Source: Dyella sp. BiH032 (GTDB lineage Bacteria > Pseudomonadota > Gammaproteobacteria > Xanthomonadales > Rhodanobacteraceae). Taken from it: DNA of 64,000 nt. A model generated the notes under the pieces. The model saw only the letters and a program-made list of their open reading frames with translations. It made no database searches and had not been told where the DNA came from. Below are positions 31,983-43,761 of this stretch, piece by piece. The stretch spans positions 2,542,001-2,606,000 of the forward strand of contig NZ_CP134867.1 of NCBI RefSeq assembly GCF_031954525.1, written 5' to 3'. The position numbers and the translations under genes were made by a program. The stretch's first letter is position 1. Each line of letters starts with the position of its first letter.

Positions 31983-33959
31983 TCAATCCGCTACGAAGCC
32001 GATCGTCGCATGTGTCCCATCGCAGAACGGCTTGTTCTTGCTGCCGCCGCAGCGGCACAGAAATGCGCTCGTCACTCGCGCCACCATGCGGCCGGTGCCG
32101 CTGACGATCTCCAGGTTGCCGCGCACTTTCAGTGGGCCATTCGGTTGCGGATCGACGTGCAATGGGCCGTCGCGCACGGCGAGCATGTCCGTGGCCGTGC
32201 CGGTAGGCGGCTCGCCACTGGCGACGAAACCCGCGTCGTGATGGGAGCCGTCGCAGAACGGCTTGTTCTTCGACGCGCCGCAACGGCATAGCGTGGCGCG
32301 GAAGCCGGCCGGCACGCCGTTCAACAAGAGTTCGCCGCGGAAGGCATAGGGGCCGGCTTCGCGCGTGGCGGCCAGGTTCACTGGCGGCGCGATCTCGTCC
32401 GGACGCCCATCGCGGCGGCGGTACTGGATGGCGCCGGAAGGGCAGGCGTGGGCGATGTCGACCAGGCGTTCCACGTCCATGGTGTCTGGGTGGATCCATG
32501 GGCCTTGCACGTTGGCGAGGAACACCGTGGGCGCGCCGGTGACGCAGAAACGCGCGTGGATACAGCGCTTGGCTTCGAACCGCAGTGTCAGCTTCTCGCC
32601 CTCGACCTGCTCGATGCCGTCTTCGACGGTCGTCGGCGGTGCGGGCGTAGCGGCCGGAGACGCGGCGGGTGGAGCGGAAGCGGCGGTCGCGCTGGCGACT
32701 CGATGCAGATCGAAACCTTGCGCCGCGCTTTGCGCAAGGCGCGAAAGCCGCGTCGCGGCGGCCGCGGTGCGGGCATCGCCGGACTCGTTCAAGCGCGCGG
32801 CCGCATCGGCCAACTGGCGCAGGCGCTCGGTGAAGAGTCGCCGCGCGCCCGGGCCGGGCGGCAGCGCGGAGGCATCGCGCAGCGCGATGAACGACACGCC
32901 GGCATGGCATTGAGGATTGGACGGGCCCGCCGGCAATCGTGCGGCACGCTCGGCCAGCGACGTCACGACATGCATGAGGCCCACGGCCAGGTCGGTCGCC
33001 AGCGCCTTGTCGGGGTCTGGCGACGGCACTGCATAGGCGTGGGCGAGCAGTCGCAGCATCAGGCCATAGGCGCTATTGGCCAGATCCACTGTCGCGATCG
33101 CGTCCGGGTCTTCGATCCACACACGTCCCTCGGGCCGCGGCGGCCGGCGCATCACCGGGTTGGTGGCGGCGGGGAAGGCGGGGGCGAAAGATGGGTCGGC
33201 CGCGAGCAGGGCCTGGTATTCCGCGCGGATGGCGGCGAATTTCTGGTAATGCGAGCCTTCCACGTTGGCCTGCGCGCCTTCGCCCTGCGTGATGATCGCG
33301 TCGAAGGCCGCCAGCGCCGTCTTCAGGCAGATCACCCGCTTCGCGCCGGGCAGGTTGGCATCGGCGTCCGTGAGCTGCAGGGCCGGATCGCCGCACAGGG
33401 CGCCGGCTTCGCCATAGGTATCCACCAGGCGGCGCAGGCCTTCGCCGAGCTTGTCGTAGAACTGGCCGACGGTGTCGTAGTCCACGCCCATCGGCGTCAG
33501 GCGCGGGCCGTCCGCGCCGCGGCTGAAGTTGCGTTCCGGGGCGAAACCTTCGCCGTCGGGCTCGGGCGAGCCGGCGGGGCGCTCCAGGAAAATGAAGTGC
33601 TGCAAGGTCGCCATGTTGAACGGCGCCAGCTTTACCACCACGCCGGCGGGCAAAATGCCCGGGTCCAAGGGAAAGTTGAAGCGCCCGATGCGCGGCGCGC
33701 CACCTAGCGCCACCGTGATGTTCCACACCGCCACCAAGTGGCCCATCTCTTCCGTCGCCACCTGCAGGATGGAACGGCGCCAGCGCGATACCGCGTCGAG
33801 CTGCGCCGGCGTCAGCCCCTCCTCGACCGACGACTTCAGCGAGAAGGCGGCATAGAGATACGTGCACATCAGGCAGTGCTCGAGCTCGGCAGCCTCATAC
33901 AGCGCATGCAGCGCCTGCTCGCGGCTGGGCGCGGAAAGGTAGGGGTGGTTGCTGGCCAT
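31983..33959 (-). CDS. Ferritin-like / Fe-S / double CDGSH fusion
   Basis: A 658-residue multidomain protein. Residues 10-240 resemble the ferritin-like VioB-type domain (EAAELEHCLMCTYLY, then QVATEEMGHLVAVWN with Glu and His suited to a di-metal site). About 455-518 is a short divergent 4Fe-4S domain with cysteines C466, C472 and C506. Two CDGSH zinc-finger-type 2Fe-2S motifs follow, CRCGASKNKPFCDGSH (558-573) and CRCGGSKNKPFCDGTH (635-650), each with three Cys and one His. GGGGAG precedes ATG 33,959. The arrangement suggests iron or redox handling; the reaction is unknown. It is divergent from the ParB-like gene. Confidence 0.82.
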   Translation of the reverse strand: MASNHPYLSAPSREQALHALYEAAELEHCLMCTYLYAAFSLKSSVEEGLTPAQLDAVSRWRRSILQVATEEMGHLVAVWNITVALGGAPRIGRFNFPLDPGILPAGVVVKLAPFNMATLQHFIFLERPAGSPEPDGEGFAPERNFSRGADGPRLTPMGVDYDTVGQFYDKLGEGLRRLVDTYGEAGALCGDPALQLTDADANLPGAKRVICLKTALAAFDAIITQGEGAQANVEGSHYQKFAAIRAEYQALLAADPSFAPAFPAATNPVMRRPPRPEGRVWIEDPDAIATVDLANSAYGLMLRLLAHAYAVPSPDPDKALATDLAVGLMHVVTSLAERAARLPAGPSNPQCHAGVSFIALRDASALPPGPGARRLFTERLRQLADAAARLNESGDARTAAAATRLSRLAQSAAQGFDLHRVASATAASAPPAASPAATPAPPTTVEDGIEQVEGEKLTLRFEAKRCIHARFCVTGAPTVFLANVQGPWIHPDTMDVERLVDIAHACPSGAIQYRRRDGRPDEIAPPVNLAATREAGPYAFRGELLLNGVPAGFRATLCRCGASKNKPFCDGSHHDAGFVASGEPPTGTATDMLAVRDGPLHVDPQPNGPLKVRGNLEIVSGTGRMVARVTSAFLCRCGGSKNKPFCDGTHATIGFVAD

Positions 33960-34167
33960 GGGCTGGCTCCCCGGGTGGGCCGGTGTGGGAACGGTTGGCG
34001 ATGCGCCGTCAGCGAAGATAGCGCGGCGAACGTGACGCGAGGAAGCGGCCGCCATCGTGTTTACCCGACCGGGTAAAAGCGAGGCAGCAAAACGCGCATT
34101 TCGTCAAGGCAGCGCGAAGCGGGCGCCGTCTCTACAATGCGCCCCCTTTGCCTGACCGGAGCGAGCG

Positions 34168-35040
34168 ATGACGGAGATTGTCGTCAACGAAGAACTCAAG
34201 GCCTACATCGATCCGATGACGACGGACGAATACGAGGCCCTGGAACGCAGCATCCTCGCGGAGGGTTGCCGCGATGCGCTGGTGCTGTGGGGCAACATCC
34301 TCGTCGACGGCCACCACCGCTACAGCGTCTGCCGCAAACACGACCTGCCGTTCCAGACCATCCAGAACACGCGCTTCCAGTCGATGGAAGACGTGCACCT
34401 GTGGATGATCGAACAGCACCTCGGCCGCCGCAGCGTCTCGCCGTTCCAGCGCGGCGTGCTGGCGCTGCGCAAGCGGGAAATCCTGGCGAAGCGCCGTGCG
34501 CAGGCGCAGGAGGTCGAGGAAGAAGTCAGGGTGCCCGCGGAGCCGCCTGCAGCGGACGCCGTCGAACCTGCCACCGAGGCCGCCGCGTCGCCCGTCGCTA
34601 CAGCCGAACCTCTACCGAGCCGCGAAGAACTCGCCCGCGAGGCGCGCCTGAGCCAGAACCAGGTCGGCTTGATCGAAAAGATCCACAAGCAGGCCACGGA
34701 GGAGGTCGTCGCCGCCGTCAAATCCGGCGTGCTCTCCATCAACGCCGCCGCCGCCGTGGCCAGCCTGCCGGCCGAGGAGCAGCGCGCAGCGGCCGAAGCG
34801 GGCGAGGATGAACTCAAGAACGCAGCCAAGCGCGTCCGCGAGTCGCGGCGACGGCCGCGCAAGGAGAGCAAGGAGGCGGAGGCGGTCGCTTCGGTCGACG
34901 CACTTGAGACTGTTGGCGAACACGCGGAACCGCTGTCGGTCGATGAGCGCCAGGAACTGCTCGCGCTGCGGGAGCAGGTGGCGGAACTGACGGCGGAGAA
35001 TGAGGCGTTGCGCAAGCAGTTGGCGGATTTGCAGGGGTGA
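34168..35040 (+). CDS. Orphan ParB/Srx-domain protein
   Basis: A 290-residue protein with an N-terminal ParB/sulfiredoxin-type nuclease-like domain (about 5-100; EGCRDALVLWGNILVDGHHRYSVCR), then a proline/alanine-rich stretch, a region typical of ParB HTH (SREELAREARLSQNQVGLIEKI), and a leucine-zipper-like coiled coil at the end. No parA or plasmid replication genes are present. The CGGAG before the ATG is good. It could be a chromosomal regulator or a relic of a mobile element; an IS30 insertion lies 400 bp downstream. Confidence 0.75.
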   Translation: MTEIVVNEELKAYIDPMTTDEYEALERSILAEGCRDALVLWGNILVDGHHRYSVCRKHDLPFQTIQNTRFQSMEDVHLWMIEQHLGRRSVSPFQRGVLALRKREILAKRRAQAQEVEEEVRVPAEPPAADAVEPATEAAASPVATAEPLPSREELAREARLSQNQVGLIEKIHKQATEEVVAAVKSGVLSINAAAAVASLPAEEQRAAAEAGEDELKNAAKRVRESRRRPRKESKEAEAVASVDALETVGEHAEPLSVDERQELLALREQVAELTAENEALRKQLADLQG

Positions 35041-35439
35041 TCGGATAGGGGTGGATGGCGCGCTGGTAGGGCGCGTCATAGGGATGGCGGCGGCTTGGTA
35101 TTGCGTGCGATGGGGGCGTCTATTGCGGCGTTTTCGCGAGCACCCACCCCTCATCCCGCCTTCTCCCCGGAGGGGAGAAGGAGAAGTGCGGTACCGCGGC
35201 AAGCAGCCAATGACCAAGCAAGAGCGAGCGAAGCGACGCTCCGAATGCTCTTGATCTCCCGGGTTCCCTTCGCGGCGGTGAGGGCTGGACGATCAGGCCC
35301 GCGAAGCGGGGCGGGGGCAGGACGCCCCCGCCTTTTCGATCAGGGCAGGGATGCCCTGTCGAAAAGCCCGGCCAGCCCTCAACGCACCCGCAGCAGCGAA
35401 GGCTGCGGAGGGCGCCGCGCAGGGGGCCCTTCTTCTTGG

Positions 35440-35442
35440 TTA
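35440..35442. repeat. Target-site duplication of IS30 element, left
   Basis: TTA, repeated directly at 36,561-36,563. In the undisturbed copy at 14,765-14,767 it occurs once, so a 3-bp duplication is supported. Confidence 0.8.
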
Positions 35443-36560
35443 GGCGGTGTCAATCTAGAAGTGCATCATCGATGGCCTGAGCGAGGTCATCGTGCCCCAT
35501 GGCACGCATGAACATCTCCGCCGGACAGTGGTAGCCCAAGGTGGCTCGGGGCCGAAGGTTCATCTCCTGAGCGATGGCATCCAGCGCTCGCTGGCTATGC
35601 ACGGACAGATCGGTGCCTTTAGGGAGGTACTGCCGCAGCAGGCCGTTGGTGTTTTCGCAGATGCCCCGCTGCCAGGGGCTGCGCGGATCGGCGAAATAAA
35701 TGCTCAAGCCGGTACGTTCGGACAAGGTCTTGTACAGCGCCATTTCCTTGCCCTGGTCATAGGTCAGTGTCTGGCGAAGCTCCGGCGGCACGCCCTGGAA
35801 GGCGCGACTGAAGCCCTCCAGCGCCTCCTGGGCCGAACACCCCTTCATCTTGACCAGCTTCAGGAACAAAGTGCGTCGATCCACCAGCACCCCCACCGAC
35901 GATCGGTTACGCGCCCCCTTGAGGAAGTCGCCTTCCCAATGGCCTGGTAACAGGCGCTCGTTGGCCTCCGGCGGGCGGTCATGAATACTCGGCAGATCCT
36001 GCATGCGGCCGCGCCGGTTCGCCCCTTGGCCACGCGGACGGCGTGCGCACTTGTGTTGGCGCAGCAAGGCCACCAGCTCACGCCGCAGTTCGCCACGCGG
36101 CATGGCATAAATCGCGGTGTAGATCGTCTCATGGGACACGTGTTTGGCCGGCTCGTCAGGATGCTGCCGGCGCAGTGTGCGGCTCACTTCTTGCGGTGAC
36201 CAGCGGCGCGCTAACAGCTGGCGCACCAGGGGCCACAAGACCCCATCACGATGTAGCTTGCGCCGTCGGCGTGCCTTGCGCGCGAGCCGTCGAGCCCGCG
36301 CACCGGCACGGCGGGCGTCATAGCCAAGTGTCGGACGACCCATGCGCGGACGCTCCGCCGGTTCGCGGTGCCCATTACGCGCCAATTCCCGGGAAATCGT
36401 GCTAGCCGAACGGCCTAGCAGCCGTGCCAGCTGCCGAGCGCTCTCGCCGCGTGCCTTGCCCACCATGATCGCGCCCCGTTCTTCGGCGCTCAGATGGCTG
36501 TAATGCTGTCCCATGCATCACCGTGTCGTGGGGGTGGTGCACTTGATGTTAGAGACCGCC
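35443..36560 (-). mobile_element. IS30-family insertion sequence, complete
   Basis: A 1,118-bp element bounded by imperfect ~27-bp inverted repeats (35,443-35,469 and 36,534-36,560; both begin GGCGGT inward, about 18 of 27 matches) and flanked by the 3-bp duplication TTA. One intact transposase. Element ends and target were defined by comparison with the uninterrupted repeat at 14,456. Confidence 0.93.
35450..36514 (-). CDS. IS30-family transposase
   Basis: A 354-residue DDE transposase. It begins with a helix-turn-helix (MGQHYSHLSAEERGAIMVG, LLGRSASTISRELARNG), then the catalytic core with first Asp in GHWEGDFLKG, second Asp in TLTYDQGKEMA and the Glu in WQRGICENTNGLLRQYLP. All catalytic residues are present and the frame is intact, so the element may still move. 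Confidence 0.95.
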   Translation of the reverse strand: MGQHYSHLSAEERGAIMVGKARGESARQLARLLGRSASTISRELARNGHREPAERPRMGRPTLGYDARRAGARARRLARKARRRRKLHRDGVLWPLVRQLLARRWSPQEVSRTLRRQHPDEPAKHVSHETIYTAIYAMPRGELRRELVALLRQHKCARRPRGQGANRRGRMQDLPSIHDRPPEANERLLPGHWEGDFLKGARNRSSVGVLVDRRTLFLKLVKMKGCSAQEALEGFSRAFQGVPPELRQTLTYDQGKEMALYKTLSERTGLSIYFADPRSPWQRGICENTNGLLRQYLPKGTDLSVHSQRALDAIAQEMNLRPRATLGYHCPAEMFMRAMGHDDLAQAIDDALLD

Positions 36561-37013
36561 TTACTTCTTCTTGGGCAAGCAAGAAGAAGTAACTCGCTCT
36601 CCGGCAGGAGAGCGAAACCCCTCGCCCCGCGAGGGGTGAGACACGGCTGGCGACCACGTCGCGACAACCGAGCCATGTCGCCACTGGATGACTCGCTACG
36701 CTCGCCCCATCGGGGCCGCCATCCGGCGTTCTCCGCGCTACGCGCTCCGTCCAGCCTATGCCGGAATGACGAGGATGGGAGGCGATCGTCAGCGCCTTGC
36801 GTTGGGGTCCGCACGCTCACCCAACCTACGCCGCTCCGTGCTCCATCCGGCCTACGCCGGAATCATATGAGCAGAGAAGATGAGGCCCGAAACATGCACC
36901 CTCTCTCACAAGAAAACAAAAACCCTCTCCCATAGACCCGACAAGATTGCCGACCCCACCAACATCGTGATGCAACGGCCACATGCGACAAGGGCACCCA
37001 ACAGTTTAGGCTC

Positions 37014-37079
37014 CCGCCAACCGCCAACCGCCAACCGCCAACCGCCAACCGCCAACCGCCAACCGCCAACCGCCAACCG
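37014..37079. repeat. Nine-unit 7-bp tandem repeat
   Basis: Nine perfect copies of CCGCCAA followed by a partial unit. It is 41 bp before the SnoaL-like gene's ATG, in its leader. A reading frame runs through it as QPPTANR repeats, but the ribosome site and signal peptide place the gene start after it. The 36,832-37,119 stretch otherwise holds no gene. Confidence 0.95.
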
Positions 37080-37119
37080 GCGCGTGCCCCGCGCCCCGAC
37101 GCCACGACAAGGAGCCTCC

Positions 37120-37614
37120 ATGCCCAAGACCCGTCCTTCGCGCCCATGGCTGTGGGCCATCCCTCTGCTATTCCTTTCCCCGGCCTGGGCAGGATCCCCC
37201 GCCCCCTTGCCGGAAGGCGATGCACTCGTGCGCACGATCTCTACGCTCGACGGCAAACTGTTCGATGCCTACAACCGCTGCGACCTGAAGACGTTCGGCG
37301 ACTACTTCGCCCCCGACGTGGAGTTCTTCCACGACAAGGGCGGGCTGATGACCTCGCGCGACGCCGTGGTAGATGCCACCCGCAGGAACATCTGCCACAA
37401 GGTGCGCCGCGAGCTGGTCGGGACGCTGGAGGTCTATCCGATCAAGGACTACGGCGCCATCGAGACGGGTACGCATCGCTTCTGCGCCATCGGCGGCAGC
37501 GCTTGCCAGGGCGAGGGGAAATTCCTGCACATCTGGCGTTACCACGATGGACAATGGCAGCTCACCCGGGTGGTGAGTTACGACCATCACAGTATCGAAG
37601 GCAGCGTGAAGTAG
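37120..37614 (+). CDS. Secreted SnoaL/NTF2-like protein
   Basis: A 164-residue exported protein: signal peptide MPKTRPSRPWLWAIPLLFL to about residue 25 (PAWAG), then an NTF2-like fold of the DUF4440/SnoaL kind with LDGKLFDAYNRCDLKTFGDYF, FFHDKGGL and HIWRYHDGQWQLTRVVSYDHH. AAGGAG lies ahead of ATG 37,120. The leader holds the 7-bp tandem repeat, which could vary expression. Ligand unknown. Confidence 0.83.
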   Translation: MPKTRPSRPWLWAIPLLFLSPAWAGSPAPLPEGDALVRTISTLDGKLFDAYNRCDLKTFGDYFAPDVEFFHDKGGLMTSRDAVVDATRRNICHKVRRELVGTLEVYPIKDYGAIETGTHRFCAIGGSACQGEGKFLHIWRYHDGQWQLTRVVSYDHHSIEGSVK

Positions 37615-37628
37615 GCCGGGGAACGGGC

Positions 37629-38060
37629 ATGCAGCATGCACCGAAGTGCGAGTACACCGTGGAGTTCCGGATCGAAGGCGCGACACTGGTGCCGGACCGG
37701 ATCACGGACATCCTCGGGCTGCAGCCGAGCCTCGTCCGCCTCGCGGGCGACCGCCGCGGCACGGGCCGAGACTTCGACAAGGCACTCTGGGCTTTTTCGG
37801 GCGATCCGCTGCCGTCGGGCGAGGCCCGGACGTGGGAGGCGCTCGACGATGGCCTGCGATACGTCGCCGCGCAGCTGGCCCCTCGCTCGGCAGCGCTCCG
37901 CGGCTTACTTCGCGAGTTCGACGGCTACTGGTGGTGCGCCCACTTCGAAACCGGCCTCGTGGGCGAAACCCGGATGAGCCCGGACGTCATGCTGGCGCTT
38001 GCCGACATCGGCGCGCCCTTGCTGCTGGCGGCGTACTTCGGATCGCTTGTGTCCAAGTGA
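37629..38060 (+). CDS. DUF4279-family protein
   Basis: A 143-residue protein resembling DUF4279: opening EYTVEFRIEGATLVPDRITDILGLQPS, then LWAFSG and a conserved W near YWWCAHFETGLVG. It is 14 bp downstream of the SnoaL-like gene and probably cotranscribed with it and the TPR gene. Function unknown. Confidence 0.7.
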   Translation: MQHAPKCEYTVEFRIEGATLVPDRITDILGLQPSLVRLAGDRRGTGRDFDKALWAFSGDPLPSGEARTWEALDDGLRYVAAQLAPRSAALRGLLREFDGYWWCAHFETGLVGETRMSPDVMLALADIGAPLLLAAYFGSLVSK

Positions 38061-38149
38061 AGAACGCAAGCGCAAGTTGGCATTGCGATCCGCAACCAGG
38101 CACGGCACGCTTGCACGATCGACTCGGGCTTTTCATCAGGGACGTGTGA

Positions 38150-40126
38150 ATGTTCGGCTTCTTCAAGAAACGCAAGAAAACGGCCGCTGCGGCCACGCCG
38201 GTTGCCCAGGACCAGTCCGCCGGCGAGCAGCGTCTGATCTCGTTCGTCGATGCCTACGGGCGCAGCTTCCAGGTGCCGCTGGAGCAGTGGCGCGAGTCCG
38301 TGCTCAGGCCGAATCTTCAGGCCAAGTGGGACAGTCCGGACGAACTTTATTCGTTGATCCTCTCGGCGCTGGGCGACGATCTCGCCGCCGACGTCGACCA
38401 GGCCAGTGCCCGCCTGCTGGAGATCGATCCCACGCCGGAGCGCGCCTTCGTGACTCGCGCCATCGTGCAGATGCGGCTGGAGCGGCTCGAGGATGCCGGC
38501 GCTACGCTGCGCAAGGCGATCGCGCAGCTGGGCGAGAGCGGCATCCTGCTCACCAATCTGGCCAAGGTCATCGACATGCAAGGCGACCACGCCTGGGCCA
38601 TGGCCACACTCGACCGCGCGCTGGAGCTGGACCCGAACCAGGACAACGGCCTGGGCTGGCGCATTGCCGTGCTTAACGAGGCACAGGGGGAGGCCGCCGC
38701 GGGTGCCTATCTGCGCAATCTCGCGGCGCGCCCGGACAGCTGGTATCCGCAACTGCTGCTCGGGCGGGGCGCCGTTCGCGCGGGTCGGCGCGAAGAAGGG
38801 CTAGCCTGGTTCGACCAGGCGCTCGCGCGCGCACCTCATGGCTCGGGCCTGCTGTTGACCGTCACCGGCGAGCTGGGACAGCAAGGGCTGCTCAATGATG
38901 CCGTCCAGCGGGTAGCCCCGCTGTACGACGAGCGCCGCGACGACATCCGCGTCGGCTACAACCTGCTGCAGGCGTACCTGGAGCTGGGCGATGCCGGCAC
39001 CGGCCGTGCGCTGCTCGATCGCCTGTTCGCCCTGGGCCAGCCGGCGTATGCGGAACCGTTGCAGCATTTCGCCAAGGCCTTCGACGAGATGATCGTCGAG
39101 CCGCCGAAAACCCTGCACCACGAACCGCAGCTCCAGATGATGCAGCTGGCGTCGCCGCCATGGCTGCTGGGCATGCACGACATGGCCTGGGCCGCGCCGG
39201 CCCGCGGCGAGAACCGCCCGCGCGTGGTGCTGCTGCCATTGGCGGCGACCGGCGAAGCGCTCGAAGGACACGGGCGCACCGGTCGCGAGGACGAGCGCGG
39301 GCGCCTGTCGCGCGCGCTGCCGTTGCTGCTGCTCGAGCAACTGATCTATTGCAGCGACCTGGATGCCATATTCAACGTCCCGGTAGCCGATGGCCACAAC
39401 CTGGTGCTGTTCGGCCGCCCGATCGGCGACGAGGAGCTGGAGTTCCTTGCCGGCGAGTTCGCGTTCGCCGCGGAAGGCGAGATCGCCGCGCTAGAAGGAG
39501 AGCGGTTCAAGATCACCTACCGCCTGCGAAAGCTGGACGACCTGGCGATCGTGCGGCAGGTCGAGCGCGAGTTCGGCGCGGCGGACGCCGGCGATGCGCT
39601 CATCGCCATCACCGGCGAGGTGCTGTCCGCCCTCGGCGCTGCCACGGCTTCCGTCATCGAGCCGCGCGTGCCCATGTACGCGCTGCCCGCGGCCTGTGCC
39701 AGCGAGTATGTGAGTGCGCTCGGGCAGGCGCTGTCGCTCACGCTGGTCTGCCTGGCCGATGCACGGGACACGCTGTTCGGCGAACGCAATATCTACGGCT
39801 GGATGCAGTCGCTTGCGGTCGCGCTGCCGGACAACGACCCTGCGCAATTCATGTATTTCACCGCGCTGGCGAAGGGGCGGCGCATGGGGTCGCCGATCGT
39901 CGATGAGTTCGAGAAGCCGGCGGCTCAGCGCATGCGCGAGCTGGTGAGGGCAGGGCGTTATCCTGCCCGGCTGCTGCCGCTGATAGTGGCGGTGTATCCG
40001 GACAACGACGAGCTGGGCGAGTTGCTCGCGGCGGCCGTACCGGTATCCGACGAGACCTACGGCACCTGGTGCGCGCGGATCAGCGGCGCTTTCGGCGCTG
40101 CATCCGCCAAGCCATCCGACTCGTAA
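38150..40126 (+). CDS. TPR-repeat protein
   Basis: A 658-residue protein. A basic N-terminus (MFGFFKKRKK) is followed by TPR-like repeats in the first ~320 residues (for example TNLAKVIDMQGDHAWAMATL and GRGAVRAGRREEGLAWFDQAL), then a C-terminal half of unknown fold with no catalytic motif I recognise. AGGGA precedes the ATG. The protein probably assembles or scaffolds something. It lies after two small genes and before an integral membrane protein. Confidence 0.75.
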   Translation: MFGFFKKRKKTAAAATPVAQDQSAGEQRLISFVDAYGRSFQVPLEQWRESVLRPNLQAKWDSPDELYSLILSALGDDLAADVDQASARLLEIDPTPERAFVTRAIVQMRLERLEDAGATLRKAIAQLGESGILLTNLAKVIDMQGDHAWAMATLDRALELDPNQDNGLGWRIAVLNEAQGEAAAGAYLRNLAARPDSWYPQLLLGRGAVRAGRREEGLAWFDQALARAPHGSGLLLTVTGELGQQGLLNDAVQRVAPLYDERRDDIRVGYNLLQAYLELGDAGTGRALLDRLFALGQPAYAEPLQHFAKAFDEMIVEPPKTLHHEPQLQMMQLASPPWLLGMHDMAWAAPARGENRPRVVLLPLAATGEALEGHGRTGREDERGRLSRALPLLLLEQLIYCSDLDAIFNVPVADGHNLVLFGRPIGDEELEFLAGEFAFAAEGEIAALEGERFKITYRLRKLDDLAIVRQVEREFGAADAGDALIAITGEVLSALGAATASVIEPRVPMYALPAACASEYVSALGQALSLTLVCLADARDTLFGERNIYGWMQSLAVALPDNDPAQFMYFTALAKGRRMGSPIVDEFEKPAAQRMRELVRAGRYPARLLPLIVAVYPDNDELGELLAAAVPVSDETYGTWCARISGAFGAASAKPSDS

Positions 40127-40320
40127 TCCGGTCTTCCTGTCCAAGAAAAAGGTGGACGCCTAGACACGAAGCGTCCGCCTGGCGATGACGTTCACCGCGG
40201 TCGCTCGGCCGCGGCCCCGAGCGGAAGCGGACCGTTCACTTTTCCTCCGGCAGAATCCCCCGATCCGAGCGGAGGGGAGCTGACGATGCGCTACGCCATC
40301 CCTGGCCGGCAGGTGGCCGC

Positions 40321-41061
40321 ATGAGGTCCTACAACGGTATCGCCGTGTGGCTGCTGACGCTGCTCGCCATGCTTTTCATGGGCGCGCTGTTCGCGGTGGC
40401 CTTTTTCGTCGAGGCCATCACGCCGCTGCAGCTGGCGACCTGGGCGTTCCCCTTCGTCGGCACGCTGCTCGGCGCCATCCTTGCCTTCAAGTACCAGGGC
40501 ATCGTCGAATCGGTGAAGCGCGAGGAGCTGCGCGCCGGGGCGCTCAACCGGGCGATGCTCGTGCTGATGTCGCAAGCCAACTATCTCTCGACGGTGAAGG
40601 CGGAGCTGTTCAAGTACAACGCCGACGAGTCGCAGCGCCTCTCCAATCTGCGCTCCTTTCCCAATCCGCCGTCCAGCAACATCCGGCAACGCATCGAGGA
40701 ACTGGTATTCCTGGTGGAGCTGGGCGAGTCGGAACTGGTCCTGGCGCTGGAGCGCGAGCAGCGCCGGTATGACGACTGCCTGCTGCACCTGAGCATCCGC
40801 AACGACCTGCTGTTCGACGTCATCCACCCGCTGGTGGCCCGCGCCGGGGTCATGGGCAAGCCCATCACCATGGAGCAGTTCAAGCAGGTGCTGGGCGAGA
40901 TGAACTACGGGCGCTGGGAGGCGGCGACCCAGAACGCCTACCGCGTCGTCCCCGCAGCGCTGATCTCCAATCCTGCATTGATCGCCAAACTGCGCGATAC
41001 CGGCAAGAAGCTCTTCCCGCGGCGCAAATTCATCGACCGCATCAGCCTGCCGGAAGCCTGA
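40321..41061 (+). CDS. Membrane protein, unknown
   Basis: A 246-residue protein with two transmembrane segments in the first 60 residues (WLLTLLAMLFMGALFAVAFF and WAFPFVGTLLGAILAF), then a long soluble helical domain. No motif that I recognise. The ribosome site is weak. It sits between the TPR protein and katG, in a gene-poor stretch. Confidence 0.6.
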   Translation: MRSYNGIAVWLLTLLAMLFMGALFAVAFFVEAITPLQLATWAFPFVGTLLGAILAFKYQGIVESVKREELRAGALNRAMLVLMSQANYLSTVKAELFKYNADESQRLSNLRSFPNPPSSNIRQRIEELVFLVELGESELVLALEREQRRYDDCLLHLSIRNDLLFDVIHPLVARAGVMGKPITMEQFKQVLGEMNYGRWEAATQNAYRVVPAALISNPALIAKLRDTGKKLFPRRKFIDRISLPEA

Positions 41062-41113
41062 TGCCACAAGAAGCGCTCATGCGCGCCGCGGCGACGGCGT
41101 CAGCGTTTGCGCC

Positions 41114-43635
<2,522 letters not shown>

Positions 43636-43650
43636 TCGCCAGCCATGCGA

Positions 43651-43685
43651 CCCCGCCGGGGCTGATGTCCCGGCGGGGTTTTTTT
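43651..43685 (+). terminator. Intrinsic terminator after katG
   Basis: CCCCGCCGGG, loop GCTGATGT, CCCGGCGGGG, then seven T. A textbook strong terminator 16 bp past the katG stop. Confidence 0.95.
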
Positions 43686-43761
43686 GTGCTCGGTTCGTGC
43701 TTGCCGATTTGCGCGGCACGTCATCATGACTGGCTTCGATGCACCGCCGATGGCGCTGTAC

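Larger units (their letters stand above)
35135..36831. repeat. Long intergenic repeat, copy B split by IS30
   Basis: The same family as 14,456-15,038: left part 35,135-35,442 and right part 36,561-36,831. Joining them across the element recreates the sister sequence, including the hairpin arms, with the insertion lying in the left arm of that hairpin. Gene-free sequence on both sides of the element is this repeat. Confidence 0.85.

Noticed and set aside
37014..37079. CRISPR-like array
   Set aside because: Units are 7 bp with no spacers and there are no cas genes.
36880..37119. N-terminal extension of the SnoaL-like protein through the 7-bp repeats
   Set aside because: The extension is a QPPTANR repeat; the signal peptide and ribosome site place the start at 37,120.
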